Both the position numbers and the translations under genes were made by a program. Below, piece after piece: positions 1 through 9,694 of a DNA stretch of 64,000 nucleotides. The notes below the pieces were generated by a model, which did no database searches, had not been told where the DNA came from, and saw only the letters and a program-made list of their open reading frames with translations. The stretch spans positions 496,001-560,000 of the forward strand of contig NZ_NIZW01000001.1 of the NCBI RefSeq assembly GCF_002727185.1, written 5' to 3'. Numbering within the stretch: the first letter of the stretch is position 1; each line of letters starts with the position of its first letter. Source of the DNA: Rhodopirellula bahusiensis. Its GTDB lineage: Bacteria > Planctomycetota > Planctomycetia > Pirellulales > Pirellulaceae.

Positions 1-2
1 TT

Positions 3-773
3 GTCGAGCACAATCTTGTCGGCACGATCAATGTACTGGAACTTTGTAAACGCACGCAGGCCGGGCTGGTCCTCCTCAGTAGCAGTCGAGTTTACTCGAT
101 TCTTCCATTGGCGAATCTTTCGATTGGCATCAACAACGGGGCTTACTTTCCCAAGCCACCGTTCCCCGATGGCATGTCAGAAAAAGGGATCCGCGAGAGC
201 TTTTCGACAACTCCCCCTGTATCGCTGTACGGGTCGACCAAGTGCGCATCCGAACAAATTGCACTTGAATACGCGGCAACTTTTGGATTCCCTTGTTTGG
301 TCAATCGCTGCGGCATTCTGGCTGGTGCGGGACAATTTGGACGGCCGGATCAAGGCATCATCGCCTTCTGGATACACAGCCATCTTGCACGTCGTTCGTT
401 GCACTACACAGGCTTTGACGCGTTGGGACATCAAGTTCGTGATTGTCTTCATCCGCGTGACTTACTGTCACTGATTGCCCACCAAATGACATCGGAGCTT
501 CACGAGAAGCCTTTGATCACAAACGTTTCCGGAGGAATCGAATCGGCAATTTCTCTGCAGCAACTGACCGCCTGGTGTGACGAACATCTTGGTGCCCATG
601 CAGTCGAATCTCAGCACACCACTCGGCCTTTCGATCTTCCGTGGGTGGTTCTGGACAACACACTGGCAAAATCGGCCTGGGGATGGCATCCTAAAACGAC
701 GAAAGAGGAAATTTTCGCAGAGATCGCGGATTACGCCAAGGCAAACCCTGACTGGCTCGACATTTCAACATGA
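3..773 (+). CDS. NAD-dependent sugar-nucleotide epimerase, 5'-truncated by the window edge
   Basis: The frame is already open at the window edge, so the N-terminal Rossmann glycine motif lies outside. What remains is the second half of an extended short-chain dehydrogenase/epimerase: a Ser-rich strand (LLSSSRVYS) and then the catalytic YGSTK (Tyr-x-x-x-Lys), followed by the substrate region with NRCGILAGAGQFGRPDQG. The long insert between the Ser strand and the YxxxK, and the NRCG...GxGQFGxxDQG stretch, resemble CDP-paratose/CDP-tyvelose 2-epimerases more than UDP-galactose epimerases, but the exact substrate is inferred. A glycosyltransferase follows on the same strand, fitting a surface-polysaccharide or glycan cluster. 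Confidence 0.85.
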   Translation, partial: VEHNLVGTINVLELCKRTQAGLVLLSSSRVYSILPLANLSIGINNGAYFPKPPFPDGMSEKGIRESFSTTPPVSLYGSTKCASEQIALEYAATFGFPCLVNRCGILAGAGQFGRPDQGIIAFWIHSHLARRSLHYTGFDALGHQVRDCLHPRDLLSLIAHQMTSELHEKPLITNVSGGIESAISLQQLTAWCDEHLGAHAVESQHTTRPFDLPWVVLDNTLAKSAWGWHPKTTKEEIFAEIADYAKANPDWLDIST

Positions 774-883
774 CAGACGACAGCTCCTTTCCTGAATCAC
801 AGTCGACTCATTGTTCTACTTTGAGCCAAGTCCTCCGATAAATCGATCGATGGAATCAATGCGAGAGAAAGTGGTTTAACGCG

Positions 884-1705
884 GTGTCCGACGAACAACA
901 AAAACGAGAGAGCCCACCCCATCCAATCGAAGGGGGCGCACCCGATGGAGTAGTCGATCCGTTGCAACTCCTGTCGGTCGTTATTCCTGCTCGCGATGAA
1001 GAAGGCTGCATTCGTTCGAGCGTCGAGCATCTGCATCTGGAGTTACGACTCAAGGAAGTTCCGCACGAGATCGTCGTCGTCGATGACGGAAGTTCGGATC
1101 GAACCTGGGCGATCTTGTCTGAAATGGCAAACTCACTTCCGGCGTTGAAGCCCGTTCAAAACCTTGGTGAACACGGATTCGGTCTTGCGATCCGACACGG
1201 CATCGATCAATCCACGGGCGATGCTGTGGTCATCATGATGGCCGATGAATCGGACGATTGCCGCGACGTCGTCCGCTATTGGAATTTATTGAACGAAGGC
1301 TTCGACGCTGTCTTCGGAAGCCGATTTGTCAAAGGTGGAGGCGTTGTCGACTACCCCTGGTTCAAATTGTTTCTCAACCGGACAGCCAATCATCTGATCC
1401 GCTTCCTTTTTCGAATCAAGCTGAACGACACCACCAACGCCTTCAAAGCGTATCGCCGGACGACACTTGACGGATGCCGTCCATTCCTTTCGCCTCATTT
1501 CAATCTGACCGTCGAATTGCCATTGAAATCAATCGCTCGTGGTTATTCTTGGGTCGTCATTCCTATCACCTGGCGAAATCGTCGGACAGGATTGGCAAAA
1601 CTAAAAGTCCGTGAGATGGGAAGTCGCTACTTCTTCATCGTTGCCTATGTTTGGCTTGAGAAATACTTCAGCCGTGGTGACTACGCGAAACCTGAGAAAT
1701 TGTAG
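884..1705 (+). CDS. family 2 glycosyltransferase (dolichol-phosphate-mannose synthase type)
   Basis: The protein has 273 residues with a GTG start. A GT-A fold begins near residue 30 with LSVVIPARDEEGCI, followed by the nucleotide-binding VVDDGSSDRTW and the metal-binding region MMADESDD, where a canonical DAD is replaced by ADE. FGSRFVKGGG and a C-terminal basic TWRNRRTGLAKLK segment are typical of polyprenyl-phosphate hexose synthases. No strong transmembrane helix is seen at the C-terminus, so it is likely a peripheral membrane enzyme transferring a sugar to a lipid carrier or glycan. It lies 110 bp after an epimerase gene in the same direction. The sugar is not determinable from sequence. 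Confidence 0.88.
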   Translation: MSDEQQKRESPPHPIEGGAPDGVVDPLQLLSVVIPARDEEGCIRSSVEHLHLELRLKEVPHEIVVVDDGSSDRTWAILSEMANSLPALKPVQNLGEHGFGLAIRHGIDQSTGDAVVIMMADESDDCRDVVRYWNLLNEGFDAVFGSRFVKGGGVVDYPWFKLFLNRTANHLIRFLFRIKLNDTTNAFKAYRRTTLDGCRPFLSPHFNLTVELPLKSIARGYSWVVIPITWRNRRTGLAKLKVREMGSRYFFIVAYVWLEKYFSRGDYAKPEKL

Positions 1706-1801
1706 GCTTCGAGTGAGGGAATGTTCCGCAAGAACGAGGAACAAGTTCGAGTCCAACAATGAGAACCAGCAATCTCCTTGCAACGACGGAATGTCCCTGA
1801 A

Positions 1802-2155
1802 TCACTTCCGTTCAGAAAACGACTTCAAACGCATCAATGCGTCTTCCCACTGCCCGGCGACGATATCCAGAAATTCATGCACTTCGCTGATTGCTTCTGA
1901 ACGAGCTACAAACCGGCGTTCTCGTCCGTGTGCTTCCTGGGAAACGAAGTTGGCTTCTTCGAGCACGCGTAGATGCCGGGTGACCGCTTGTCGAGTCACG
2001 GGCAAGTCCGCAGACAACTGCTTGATGGACTGAGGTACACCCGAACGCAGCTTCACCAAGATCTTCAGTCGCGTGTCATCTCCTAGCGCAGCGAACATCA
2101 TCGCGTGACGTCGCGTGTCAATTTTGTTGGATGAATCAGAGGTTGTCTTGGACAT
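1802..2155 (-). CDS. ArsR-family transcriptional regulator (SRPBCC-linked type)
   Basis: A 117-residue winged-helix protein. Residues about 20-80 hold the ArsR helix-turn-helix: FAALGDDTRLKILVKL, then SIKQLSADLPVTRQAVTRHL and the wing at AHGRERRFVA. There is no metal-binding ELCVCDL motif, so it is not a metal sensor of the classic kind. The start codon lies inside the 3' end of the upstream SRPBCC gene (20-bp overlap), so the two are translationally linked. ArsR/SRPBCC pairs of this type are common in bacteria, with the regulator usually controlling its own operon; that role here is inferred. Confidence 0.9.
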   Translation of the reverse strand: MSKTTSDSSNKIDTRRHAMMFAALGDDTRLKILVKLRSGVPQSIKQLSADLPVTRQAVTRHLRVLEEANFVSQEAHGRERRFVARSEAISEVHEFLDIVAGQWEDALMRLKSFSERK

Positions 2156-2597
2156 AGTTCTGAACGTTCACGACCTGCGCTGCCCAACCACCATCATTCA
2201 TGCGAAAAGCTTCCTCACGACGATGGGCGGGAATTCCATCAAAGCCGGACTCGGTGACGCGAACCAATGTCCCTGACTCAACCGCATCCAAGATGAACTC
2301 CACCAATGTACGAGGCTCGTTGGAGTAATCAACCTTTGGATCGACTGCATAGGGACGCCACCAAAAAGCGAAGCGGCGTTCCGGTTCGATCGCCTCCACG
2401 ATCACTTCCATCGTCACATGCTCATAGCCGGGATAGGTGATTGCACCGCGAGTCATCTCCCCCACCTCGAACGGCCCTTCCAAATTCACTCGAAACCACT
2501 CACCAAACTCTTGGTGGTCCGTGATCGCTCTCCAAACACGCGAAACCGGGGCATCGATTTCAATTTGCTTTTCGATTCGATCGGTTGTTTCATTCAT
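2136..2597 (-). CDS. SRPBCC/AHSA1-domain protein
   Basis: A 153-residue START-like domain protein. IEIDAPVSRVWRAITDHQEFGEWF is the usual first strand and helix of the AHSA1 (activator of Hsp90 ATPase C-terminal-like) family; FAFWWRPYAVDP and a final amphipathic helix (EEAFRMNDGGWAAQVVNVQNYV) complete the hydrophobic cavity fold. The ATG at 2597 follows a GGCGGAAG sequence; an in-frame GTG one codon upstream is an alternative. Its ligand is unknown. The gene overlaps an ArsR regulator downstream and is divergent from a DUF1579 gene, suggesting one small stress or detoxification module. Confidence 0.88.
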   Translation of the reverse strand: MNETTDRIEKQIEIDAPVSRVWRAITDHQEFGEWFRVNLEGPFEVGEMTRGAITYPGYEHVTMEVIVEAIEPERRFAFWWRPYAVDPKVDYSNEPRTLVEFILDAVESGTLVRVTESGFDGIPAHRREEAFRMNDGGWAAQVVNVQNYVQDNL

Positions 2598-2776
2598 CAC
2601 TTCCGCCTTATTTCCCAGACAGTAACATGCAACATATCGGTTGCACGTTAGCGTGATCGGGCGTTATGCTCAAGTCAAATTGGAAATTCTTCGGGCGTTT
2701 TGTCGATTCAGGACCAATGCGTTCGACCAGAATAAAACGCAATCATCGAAACTCTCAACTGACCAGGAAACCAAAC

Positions 2777-3340
2777 ATGCACCATTCATTTCTGCTGCTG
2801 TCGCTTGCATTCGCATCACTGTTGACTGGGCACGCGATCGCACAAGAGCAACCTGCAATGTCCGAGCCCACTCAAAAGCATGAATGGCTGCAAAAATTCT
2901 CAGGCACTTGGACCACCAAATCAGAAGCCAGCATGGGACCGGAACAACCGCCAGTTCAATGCGAAGGCACCATGACATCCCGTATGCTCGGCGGCTTTTG
3001 GTTGATCAACAACATGAAAGGCGACTATGCGGGAACGCCGATGAATGGCATTCAAACGATCGGCTTCGATACAACGAAAAAGAAGTATGTGGGCACCTGG
3101 GTCGACTCAATGACATCCTTCATGTGGCACTATCAAGGTCAGGTCGACACCACTGGGAAAATCTTGACGCTGGAAGCTGAGGGTCCCAATTTCATGACGG
3201 ATGGAACGACAACAAAATTTGAAGACATCTATGAGTTCAAGTCCGAAAACGATCTCTCGATCAAATCTCGAATCCTCGCCGAAGATGGCAAGTGGGTCAC
3301 ATTCATGAGCGGCATTGCAACCCGAAGCAAATCCGACTGA
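2777..3340 (+). CDS. exported DUF1579 family protein
   Basis: A 187-residue protein with a clear signal peptide (MHHSFLLLSLAFASLL, cleavage likely after GHAIA). The mature part matches the layout of DUF1579: EWLQKFSGTWTTKSE, a CEGTMTSRMLGGFWL strand pair, IQTIGFDTTKKKYVGTWVDSM, and a late DIYEFKSEND segment, a lipocalin-like barrel. The start at 2777 follows AGGAAA; longer in-frame starts would bury the signal peptide and were rejected. It is divergent from the SRPBCC/ArsR pair and precedes a DoxX-like gene, an association seen in many bacteria. Its biochemical function is unknown. Confidence 0.85.
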   Translation: MHHSFLLLSLAFASLLTGHAIAQEQPAMSEPTQKHEWLQKFSGTWTTKSEASMGPEQPPVQCEGTMTSRMLGGFWLINNMKGDYAGTPMNGIQTIGFDTTKKKYVGTWVDSMTSFMWHYQGQVDTTGKILTLEAEGPNFMTDGTTTKFEDIYEFKSENDLSIKSRILAEDGKWVTFMSGIATRSKSD

Positions 3341-3452
3341 ATCGACAATCAACCATGATCACGAACGCTCGGTCCCCCGGCATCGTATCGTGATTCCCGA
3401 CGTAAACATCGCATCTACCGAATCATCTGCTCTAGAACCTATTGGCACAAAG

Positions 3453-3869
3453 ATGAAATCAAACAAGAAGTTGACCATTGCCGGATGGATCCTGAGCGGT
3501 CTTTTGGCCCTGATGCTGATTGGAGCAAGTGCCTCCGGGAAGCTGACTTCGTGGGAGGGCAAATCCGAAATGTTTGCCAAAATGGGATGGAGCGAAGATG
3601 TGATGTTCTGGATTGGCATCGTCGAAGTGACCGTCACGGTCCTGTTTCTGATTCCGCGAACATCGTTCATCGGCGCCATTCTGTTGGCTGCCTACTTGGG
3701 TGGCGCGACCGCAACACACGTTCGAATGGAAGAACCATTCTTCATCCCGATCATCGTTGGGATCGCCGTTTGGGTTGCCCTTGGACTTCGTAACCCGGCC
3801 GTGTTCCGCATGGCCTTCGCACCTCAATCCGTTCTGCATTCGACGGAAACCGCAGGGCATTCGGACTAG
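3453..3869 (+). CDS. DoxX-like membrane protein
   Basis: A 138-residue protein with four predicted membrane helices: AGWILSGLLALMLIG, VMFWIGIVEVTVTVLFLI, FIGAILLAAYLGGATATHV and IIVGIAVWVALGL. The ASGKLTSWEG and KMGWSEDVMFWIGIVEV segments are typical of the DoxX-like family (quinol-oxidase-subunit-like fold). Start chosen at the first Met before the first helix. The 3' end overlaps the convergent hydrolase gene by four bases. Likely an integral cytoplasmic-membrane protein of unknown activity, functionally grouped with the DUF1579/SRPBCC/ArsR genes upstream. Confidence 0.82.
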   Translation: MKSNKKLTIAGWILSGLLALMLIGASASGKLTSWEGKSEMFAKMGWSEDVMFWIGIVEVTVTVLFLIPRTSFIGAILLAAYLGGATATHVRMEEPFFIPIIVGIAVWVALGLRNPAVFRMAFAPQSVLHSTETAGHSD

Positions 3870-4459
3870 AAACCGAACATAAAATCGGCCACCGCGTGGT
3901 GAACGTTTGGTTGCAATGGAATTGACAGGTGAGTTGCAGCGACGCGTCGAGCCTCCAAGTTACTAACGTGCGAAAGGTCGACGCTTCGCAAGCTTTCGTC
4001 GATCCAAGACCACAACACCAATCGCCGCACATTGGAATCACAGTCTGCATTCGCGGAGGCTCGATCGGGATCCATGATCACCGTCACCTCCGGGATCCGG
4101 TTCCCCGAGACGACGGAAAGCAATCCGGTCAGAAATCCGAACCGCATCAACGGAGTCAACGAAACGAGTGTCGTGACACGATGCTCCGGCGCCCTCGCGA
4201 TCGCAGCTCGAACAACCCAGTCACCAAAACTGTGCGTGACAACTCCTATCGACTTCCCTGCCTCGCGGTCTCCCGAAATACGTTTGACCATTCGATCAAC
4301 GCTGCGATCGAGGTCACGAAAAATGCAGCGGTCTTGCCAGCACTCCACACAAGGACAGTGTTTAAGGAGCGACCATTGCAGTGGAACCATCGCGATGCTT
4401 GGTTCCAAAAGCCCCGGAACAAGAATGATTTCCTCCGGTCGTTCGATTCCATCTCTCAA
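3866..4459 (-). CDS. alpha/beta-hydrolase (lipase-like)
   Basis: A 197-residue protein starting at TTG, with a good GGAGG sequence nine bases upstream. The N-terminal strand IILVPGLLEPS has the oxyanion-type LVPG, and the nucleophile elbow is VVTHSFGDWVV (Ser in H-S-F-G). A late His is seen in VAATHLSIPL or NVHHAV, and an Asp in MDPDRA, so a Ser/Asp/His triad is plausible. The protein is short for the family and may be a minimal esterase of the PGAP1/lipase-2 kind. The substrate is unknown. It converges on the DoxX-like gene with a four-base overlap. Confidence 0.7.
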   Translation of the reverse strand: MRDGIERPEEIILVPGLLEPSIAMVPLQWSLLKHCPCVECWQDRCIFRDLDRSVDRMVKRISGDREAGKSIGVVTHSFGDWVVRAAIARAPEHRVTTLVSLTPLMRFGFLTGLLSVVSGNRIPEVTVIMDPDRASANADCDSNVRRLVLWSWIDESLRSVDLSHVSNLEARRVAATHLSIPLQPNVHHAVADFMFGF

Positions 4460-4640
4460 CTCAGCGTGCCTCCGGCCATCGTTGTTGTTCGCGAGCGAGC
4501 GGGAATCGATGATTCCTCAGGAGTGAACCAAAGTTCGCATCAGACGAAGAAGCTGCTGCGTTTTCGACCTGGGGACTGGCAAGCCTGAACAACAAAACTT
4601 CCGTCAGAATTGCCTATGCTCCCCATTCCGTCCGCGCATG

Positions 4641-4665
4641 AAAAAACCCCGTGAATCACGGGGTT
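4641..4665 (-). terminator. Rho-independent terminator of tRNA-Leu
   Basis: Read on the minus strand this is a perfect 10-bp stem (AACCCCGTGA / TCACGGGGTT) followed directly by a run of six T, placed just after the tRNA 3' end. It fits an intrinsic terminator for the tRNA transcript. Confidence 0.9.
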
Positions 4666-4672
4666 CAATCAG

Positions 4673-4757
<85 letters not shown>

Positions 4758-4833
4758 GAGCTGTGTTGGTCTTTGACTGGGTGGCAAAGTTTGGCACAAA
4801 TCCGTCCGACGTCAACGCCCAGTTACCCTGGAT

Positions 4834-5580
4834 TCACCGGGCCGCCCCGCCTCGCCCGATGGCTGCGACGAATTGGCGGATTTTCTCGGCGTTTTTCTGT
4901 CCCTTGGGCTGTTCCACACCGCTGGCCACATCGACGCTGCTCGCCCCGCTGACGCAAATCGCCTCGTGAACGTTTTCAGGATTCAGACCGCCAGCCAGCA
5001 CCCACGCGGCCGCGGACTCACCACGATTTTTTGACCACGCTTGAATACTGGGCCAATCCAACGACTGGCCGCCTCCGCCAAATGAGGCTCCCGCGTCGGC
5101 GTCGAGCAACAGCGACACGTCCACGCCATTCCACTCACCGATAACAAATTCGATCTGACCGGGCTCCAGTTTCCCGCGAGGCAATCGAACGGCTCTCAAC
5201 ACTCGTTTCCCATTCGCAATCAGGGTCTTCGCGAGGGACACCGGTTCGTCCCCATGCAACTGAATCCAGTCGAGCTGCAACGAACCGGCAACCCGCAGGA
5301 TGAATGCCGAGTCGTGGTTGACGAACAGTCCGACGCGGGTCAGCCCGTGGTCTCGGGCGGCGTCGTTGATCTGCAAAGTTTCGGCAGCATCGGGGTTGAG
5401 TGAACGGACGCTGGGTTCGTAGAAGTTCAGTCCTACCGCGTCGGCTCCAGCCTCCGCGACGGCTCGTACGTCGTTGACGCTTCGCATGCCGCAGATTTTG
5501 ATCGCGAAGGGAGGCCCCACCGGACGAGCAAAAGCCGCGGCGGGGGGATCACTGGGACCGGATGGAGGCAAGGTTGTCAC
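4834..5580 (-). CDS. trpF: phosphoribosylanthranilate isomerase
   Basis: A 248-residue TIM barrel with a GTG start. The signature IKICGMRSVNDV near residue 27 holds the catalytic Cys; GADAVGLNFYEPSVRSL, VGLFVNHD, IQLHGDE, LLDADAG (catalytic Asp region) and WVLAGGLNPENV (phosphate-binding Gly loop) follow in family order. It converts N-(5-phosphoribosyl)anthranilate to CdRP in tryptophan synthesis. The N-terminus has about 25 extra Pro/Ala-rich residues, so a later start is possible. The gene stands alone, with no other trp genes in the window. Confidence 0.95.
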   Translation of the reverse strand: MTTLPPSGPSDPPAAAFARPVGPPFAIKICGMRSVNDVRAVAEAGADAVGLNFYEPSVRSLNPDAAETLQINDAARDHGLTRVGLFVNHDSAFILRVAGSLQLDWIQLHGDEPVSLAKTLIANGKRVLRAVRLPRGKLEPGQIEFVIGEWNGVDVSLLLDADAGASFGGGGQSLDWPSIQAWSKNRGESAAAWVLAGGLNPENVHEAICVSGASSVDVASGVEQPKGQKNAEKIRQFVAAIGRGGAAR

Positions 5581-5701
5581 AATCGTTTCAAGTTTCCTGG
5601 ATCACCGAAGTGGAACCGGCCGATCAACAACAAGGACGGTCCGCGATCTCTCCGATCGCGACCGAATCGCCGGTCCCTCGCGTTTTCAGTGGCATCGTTT
5701 C

Positions 5702-6544
5702 GTGTCTGGCAAATTCGCTGCATTGAGAATCCTAACACGCAACCCGCTCGTCGGCATCGCGGTCGCCTCGATCGCCAGTTTCATGTTGATGATGGCTATC
5801 TGGCCTCCGGAACCGGCACGGCAACGGGTTTCCTACCCGCAATCGGTTCACGCGAAATCTTCCGCCGCGAACCACAGTGATACCGAGTGGTCTCATCGAG
5901 TTGTGACCAGCGACAACGTGGATGGGTTTCGCAAGCGGCTGCTCGACGCCCAGCAACCCAAGGCGTCCGCCAATGTCGGATGGGTGCGTTGGCGAAGCGA
6001 GGTGGCGGCCTTCTACGCGAACGCGGAACAAAGCCGATTCGCAGCGAATGAGAGCGATTCAGAATCGCCGCTCCGATTGGCCAGTCATTCGACTTCCGAA
6101 CCGCCACCCAAAGCTTCCAAGTGGGCTACGTTTTGGCGGAGCGAAACAACCCGTACCAACGAGTGGCTGGCGGGATACGAGCGAGCCAATGCGGACCGGA
6201 TCGCGTTGTTTGCCAAGTCCATCGAAGTGAAAAAGCTCGCTACGTCATGGCCGCTACAGGCTTGGATGTGGGCGACTGGCGTGGCTCTGATGGTTGCCAT
6301 CACGGGTTGGACCTGGGCAGATTCCTCGCCGGTCCGCCGGCTGGAACTTGCATCGTTGGGCATCGGTGACCAGGAAGCGAAAGCGGCCGAGGGATCCGAA
6401 GCGGATTGGACCGCGATGACATTTCGCGCCGAATGGGTCGCGGTGACTCAGCCCGCCGGAGTCTGGCTGCGTCGAACGGTTGCGGTGAGCCTAGTGGTCG
6501 CTGCGGGCGTGCTGGTTATCGTCCGTGTGCTAGGCGTCGCTTAG
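5702..6544 (+). CDS. hypothetical protein with two membrane helices
   Basis: Not recognised as a known family. From the GTG at 5702 the protein has 280 residues: a first helix near residues 13-33 (LVGIAVASIASFMLMMAI), a polar middle of about 140 residues rich in Ser/Ala/Glu with WRSEV and WRSETTR segments, a second helix (LQAWMWATGVALMVAITGW), a cytoplasmic stretch, and a third hydrophobic segment at the C-terminus (VAVSLVVAAGVLVIVRVL). The frame stays open upstream to 5474, but that would overlap trpF on the other strand by about 100 bp. The start is therefore uncertain. Confidence 0.6.
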   Translation: MSGKFAALRILTRNPLVGIAVASIASFMLMMAIWPPEPARQRVSYPQSVHAKSSAANHSDTEWSHRVVTSDNVDGFRKRLLDAQQPKASANVGWVRWRSEVAAFYANAEQSRFAANESDSESPLRLASHSTSEPPPKASKWATFWRSETTRTNEWLAGYERANADRIALFAKSIEVKKLATSWPLQAWMWATGVALMVAITGWTWADSSPVRRLELASLGIGDQEAKAAEGSEADWTAMTFRAEWVAVTQPAGVWLRRTVAVSLVVAAGVLVIVRVLGVA

Positions 6545-6560
6545 CAGATAGCTGATTCGT

Positions 6561-6632
6561 AACCCGCCGCGTCAGCAAGGCTGAGCCTGCCCAGACGCCC
6601 CGGTGATCGATTCCTTGCTCACGCGGCGGGTT
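6561..6632. repeat. inverted repeat, 20-bp arms, between the membrane protein gene and leuS
   Basis: Arms AACCCGCCGCGTCAGCAAGG (6561-6580) and its near-exact reverse complement (6613-6632) match at 19 of 20 positions, with 32 bases between. There is no T-run, so it looks more like an intergenic palindromic repeat (REP/MITE-like) than an intrinsic terminator, though it could end the upstream transcript. Confidence 0.8.
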
Positions 6633-6838
6633 GCAATCGTTGGACCACCGCTGAGAACCGAGCGATCCAGCGAACCCCAGACGTGGCAGCCAGCTCTCAT
6701 CCCACGCGGCTCGCCTACCAGACCGCTTGCCCGAAAACGCCCTCTGAGGGAACCTGTTTGCAACGCGGAGCGGTCGCTTTTTCTTTGCAAGTGCCCTGCC
6801 CCGCTCTGCCCTGCCCTTCCCCGCATCGCTAAGACGAC

Positions 6839-9691
6839 ATGGTCCGCTACAACCCCAACGAAATTGAACCTCGCTGGCAAGCTTACTGGGACGAACACCA
6901 CACTTTCGCCACGCCCGAAAAGGTCGGTGAAAAGAAACGTTACGTGCTGGACATGTTCCCCTACCCCAGCGGCGACGGTTTGCACGTCGGGCACCCGGAA
7001 GGCTACACGGCAACCGACATCGTTTCGCGATTCGCACGAGCTCGCGGGGAATCGGTTTTGCACCCGATGGGATTCGACGCGTTTGGATTGCCCGCAGAAG
7101 AGCATGCGATCAAGACCGGCGAGCACCCTCGCGTTCAAACTCAACGCAACATCGACAACTTCACTCGCCAATTGAAGATGCTCGGTTTCAGCTATGACTG
7201 GGACCGAGTCTTGGCGACGACAGACGAAGAGTACTTCCGCTGGACGCAGTGGATCTTTGGCGTCTTGTATGACACTTGGTTCGACCAGGACCAACAAAAA
7301 GGTCGCCCGATCGCGGAGTTGCCGATCCCCGATAACGTCACCGCCGAAGGCGAGTTGGCGATCGAGCAGTATCGCGATTCAAAGCGGTTGGCTTACCTCG
7401 ATGACGCTTTGGTGAACTGGTGCCCGAAACTCGGCACGGTGTTGGCCAATGAAGAAGTGGTCGATGGCAAAAGTGAAGTGGGCGGGCACCCGGTCAAACG
7501 GATTCCGCTGCGGCAATGGATGTTGCGGATCACGGATTACGCCGAACGGTTGTTGGAAGGCTTGGACGATCTCGATTGGCCCAACGGCATCAAGAAATTG
7601 CAGTCCGATTGGATTGGCCGCAGCACCGGTGGCGAAGTCGACTTCTACTTGCAACGCGGTGCCGCGGGCGACGACACCGGTCCGTTCGTTGCGTTCAAAC
7701 GAGCTCGCGAAACAGAAGGCTTTCCATCCGATCCCGGCAAGGATTGCTTGCGTGTTTACACGACGCGTCCCGACACCTTGTTCGGAGCGACCTACATGGT
7801 CGTCGCGCCGGAACACCCATTGATCGACGTGTTGGTCAAACCCGAACAGAAAGACGAAGTCGACGCCTATCGCGAAAAGGCTTCGTTCAAAAGTGACCGC
7901 GAACGAACCGATGGCGACCGAGCCAAGACGGGTGTCTTCACGGGCTCGCACGCGATCAACCCTGCCGACGGACGCAGCATCCCGGTTTGGGTCGCCGACT
8001 ATGTGTTGGCCGGTTATGGAACCGGCGCGATCATGGCCGTCCCTGCTCACGACGAACGCGATTTTGAATTCGCCGTGGCGTTTGACTTGCCTGTCATCCC
8101 AGTCGTCGATCCACCAGCGGACCACAAGCAACGCGAAGAGATCTTGGCCGGCAAAGCCTGCTTCGCCGCGGAAGGCGTTGCGATCAACAGCGGCGAGTAC
8201 GATGGCAAGACGACCGCGGAAGTCAAAGCCGCTTTGACCGCGGAATTGGCCAAACAAGGCTTGGCCTGCGAAGCCGTCAATTACAAGCTGCGTGATTGGT
8301 TGTTCAGCCGCCAGCGTTTCTGGGGCGAGCCCTTCCCAGTCTTGCACGAAATTGATTCTGAAGGCAATGCGACCGGCGTGCGTCGCTTGGTTCCCGATGA
8401 TCAATTGCCCGTGACGTTGCCGGAACTCGCGGACTTCAAACCACACGGTCGCCCCGAGCCGCCGCTCGCGAAAGCCGACGACGATTGGTTGATCGTGGAG
8501 CTCGACGGCAAACGCTATCGCCGCGAAACCAACACGATGCCTCAGTGGGCTGGTTCATGCTGGTACTACTTGCGGTACATCGATCCGAAGAACAGCGACG
8601 CATTGATCGATCCGCAGAAGGAAAAGGATTGGATGCCGGTCGACTTGTACGTCGGTGGTGCCGAGCATGCTGTGTTGCACTTGCTGTACTCACGGTTCTG
8701 GCACAAAGTCCTGTTTGATCGCGGCCATGTGACTTGCCCGGAACCGTTTGGCAAACTCGTCAACCAAGGCATGATTCTCGGCGAAGTCGAATTCACCAGC
8801 TTTGTGGATCCGTCCGGCAAACACGTTTCCACGAAAGACGTCAAGAAAGACTCTGAGGACAATCGCGTCCACAAAGCCACCGGCGAACCAGTCGAGATTG
8901 TTGCGTTGACGGAAGAACAAGTCGTCAAGAAAGGCGAAGGTTTTGTCTTGGCATCCGACGCCTCGATCAAGGTCGACAGTCGCGCATTCAAGATGAGCAA
9001 AAGCCGCGGCAACGTGGTCAACCCAGACTCAGTCGTTCGCGATTATGGCGCGGACTCGCTGCGTTTGTACGAGATGTTCATGGGCCCGCTGGAGGCGACC
9101 AAGCCTTGGGCGATGAACGGCGTCGGCGGCGTGCGCAGCTTCCTCGATCGCGTCTGGCGGATGATCATCGATGAGCCCGAAGACGAGCTGAAGCTTTCCG
9201 GTGCGGTGGTGGACACGGCTTGCGATGAAGAGCAACTTCGCGTGCTGCATCAAACGATTCGCAAGGTAACCGAAGACAACGAAGCGATGAGCTTCAACAC
9301 CGCGATTGCAAAGATGATGGAATTCACCAATCACTTCACCCGTTGCGAAACGCGACCGCGTGAAGCGATGGAATCGTTCCTGATATTGCTGGCTCCCTAC
9401 GCACCTCACATGTGCGAAGAACTGTGGAAGCACCTCGGTCACACCGAATCGATTTCGCTGCAGCCTTGGCCGGAGTGGGACGAAGCCGCTTTGGTTCAGT
9501 CCAGCATCGAGATCCCGGTTCAGATCAACGGCAAGGTGAAAGCGAAGATCTCGTTGTCACCCGATGCGAAGCCGAACGAGATGGGCGAAGCAGCACTGGC
9601 GGATGCGGCGGTGCAAAACGCGATCGGCGACAAGAAGGTTGTCAAAACGATCGCCGTCCCTGGCCGAATGGTGAACCTAGTCGTCAAGTAA
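6839..9691 (+). CDS. leuS: leucyl-tRNA synthetase
   Basis: 950 residues, class I synthetase. The HIGH motif is HVGH at residues 49-52, inside [15 protein letters not shown], and KMSKS is at 718-722, inside [13 protein letters not shown]. The CP1 editing domain contains [12 protein letters not shown] and [16 protein letters not shown], including the conserved editing-site Thr-rich and Asp residues. [11 protein letters not shown] and the C-terminal [10 protein letters not shown] are typical of bacterial LeuRS. It charges tRNA-Leu, one of which lies about 2 kb away on the opposite strand. The insert around residues 645-700 (after LGEVEFTSF) is longer than in E. coli. It appears to be a single-gene unit. 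Confidence 0.98.
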   Translation: MVRYNPNEIEPRWQAYWDEHHTFATPEKVGEKKRYVLDMFPYPSGDGLHVGHPEGYTATDIVSRFARARGESVLHPMGFDAFGLPAEEHAIKTGEHPRVQTQRNIDNFTRQLKMLGFSYDWDRVLATTDEEYFRWTQWIFGVLYDTWFDQDQQKGRPIAELPIPDNVTAEGELAIEQYRDSKRLAYLDDALVNWCPKLGTVLANEEVVDGKSEVGGHPVKRIPLRQWMLRITDYAERLLEGLDDLDWPNGIKKLQSDWIGRSTGGEVDFYLQRGAAGDDTGPFVAFKRARETEGFPSDPGKDCLRVYTTRPDTLFGATYMVVAPEHPLIDVLVKPEQKDEVDAYREKASFKSDRERTDGDRAKTGVFTGSHAINPADGRSIPVWVADYVLAGYGTGAIMAVPAHDERDFEFAVAFDLPVIPVVDPPADHKQREEILAGKACFAAEGVAINSGEYDGKTTAEVKAALTAELAKQGLACEAVNYKLRDWLFSRQRFWGEPFPVLHEIDSEGNATGVRRLVPDDQLPVTLPELADFKPHGRPEPPLAKADDDWLIVELDGKRYRRETNTMPQWAGSCWYYLRYIDPKNSDALIDPQKEKDWMPVDLYVGGAEHAVLHLLYSRFWHKVLFDRGHVTCPEPFGKLVNQGMILGEVEFTSFVDPSGKHVSTKDVKKDSEDNRVHKATGEPVEIVALTEEQVVKKGEGFVLASDASIKVDSRAFKMSKSRGNVVNPDSVVRDYGADSLRLYEMFMGPLEATKPWAMNGVGGVRSFLDRVWRMIIDEPEDELKLSGAVVDTACDEEQLRVLHQTIRKVTEDNEAMSFNTAIAKMMEFTNHFTRCETRPREAMESFLILLAPYAPHMCEELWKHLGHTESISLQPWPEWDEAALVQSSIEIPVQINGKVKAKISLSPDAKPNEMGEAALADAAVQNAIGDKKVVKTIAVPGRMVNLVVK

Positions 9692-9694
9692 CCT

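Noticed and set aside
770-838. 22-codon frame starting in an ATGA overlap with the epimerase stop
   Set aside because: Too short, no recognisable features; the overlap is probably chance.
7379-8446. 355-codon frame antisense to leuS
   Set aside because: Explained by codon bias of leuS; composition is Arg/Phe/Asp-rich with no domain.
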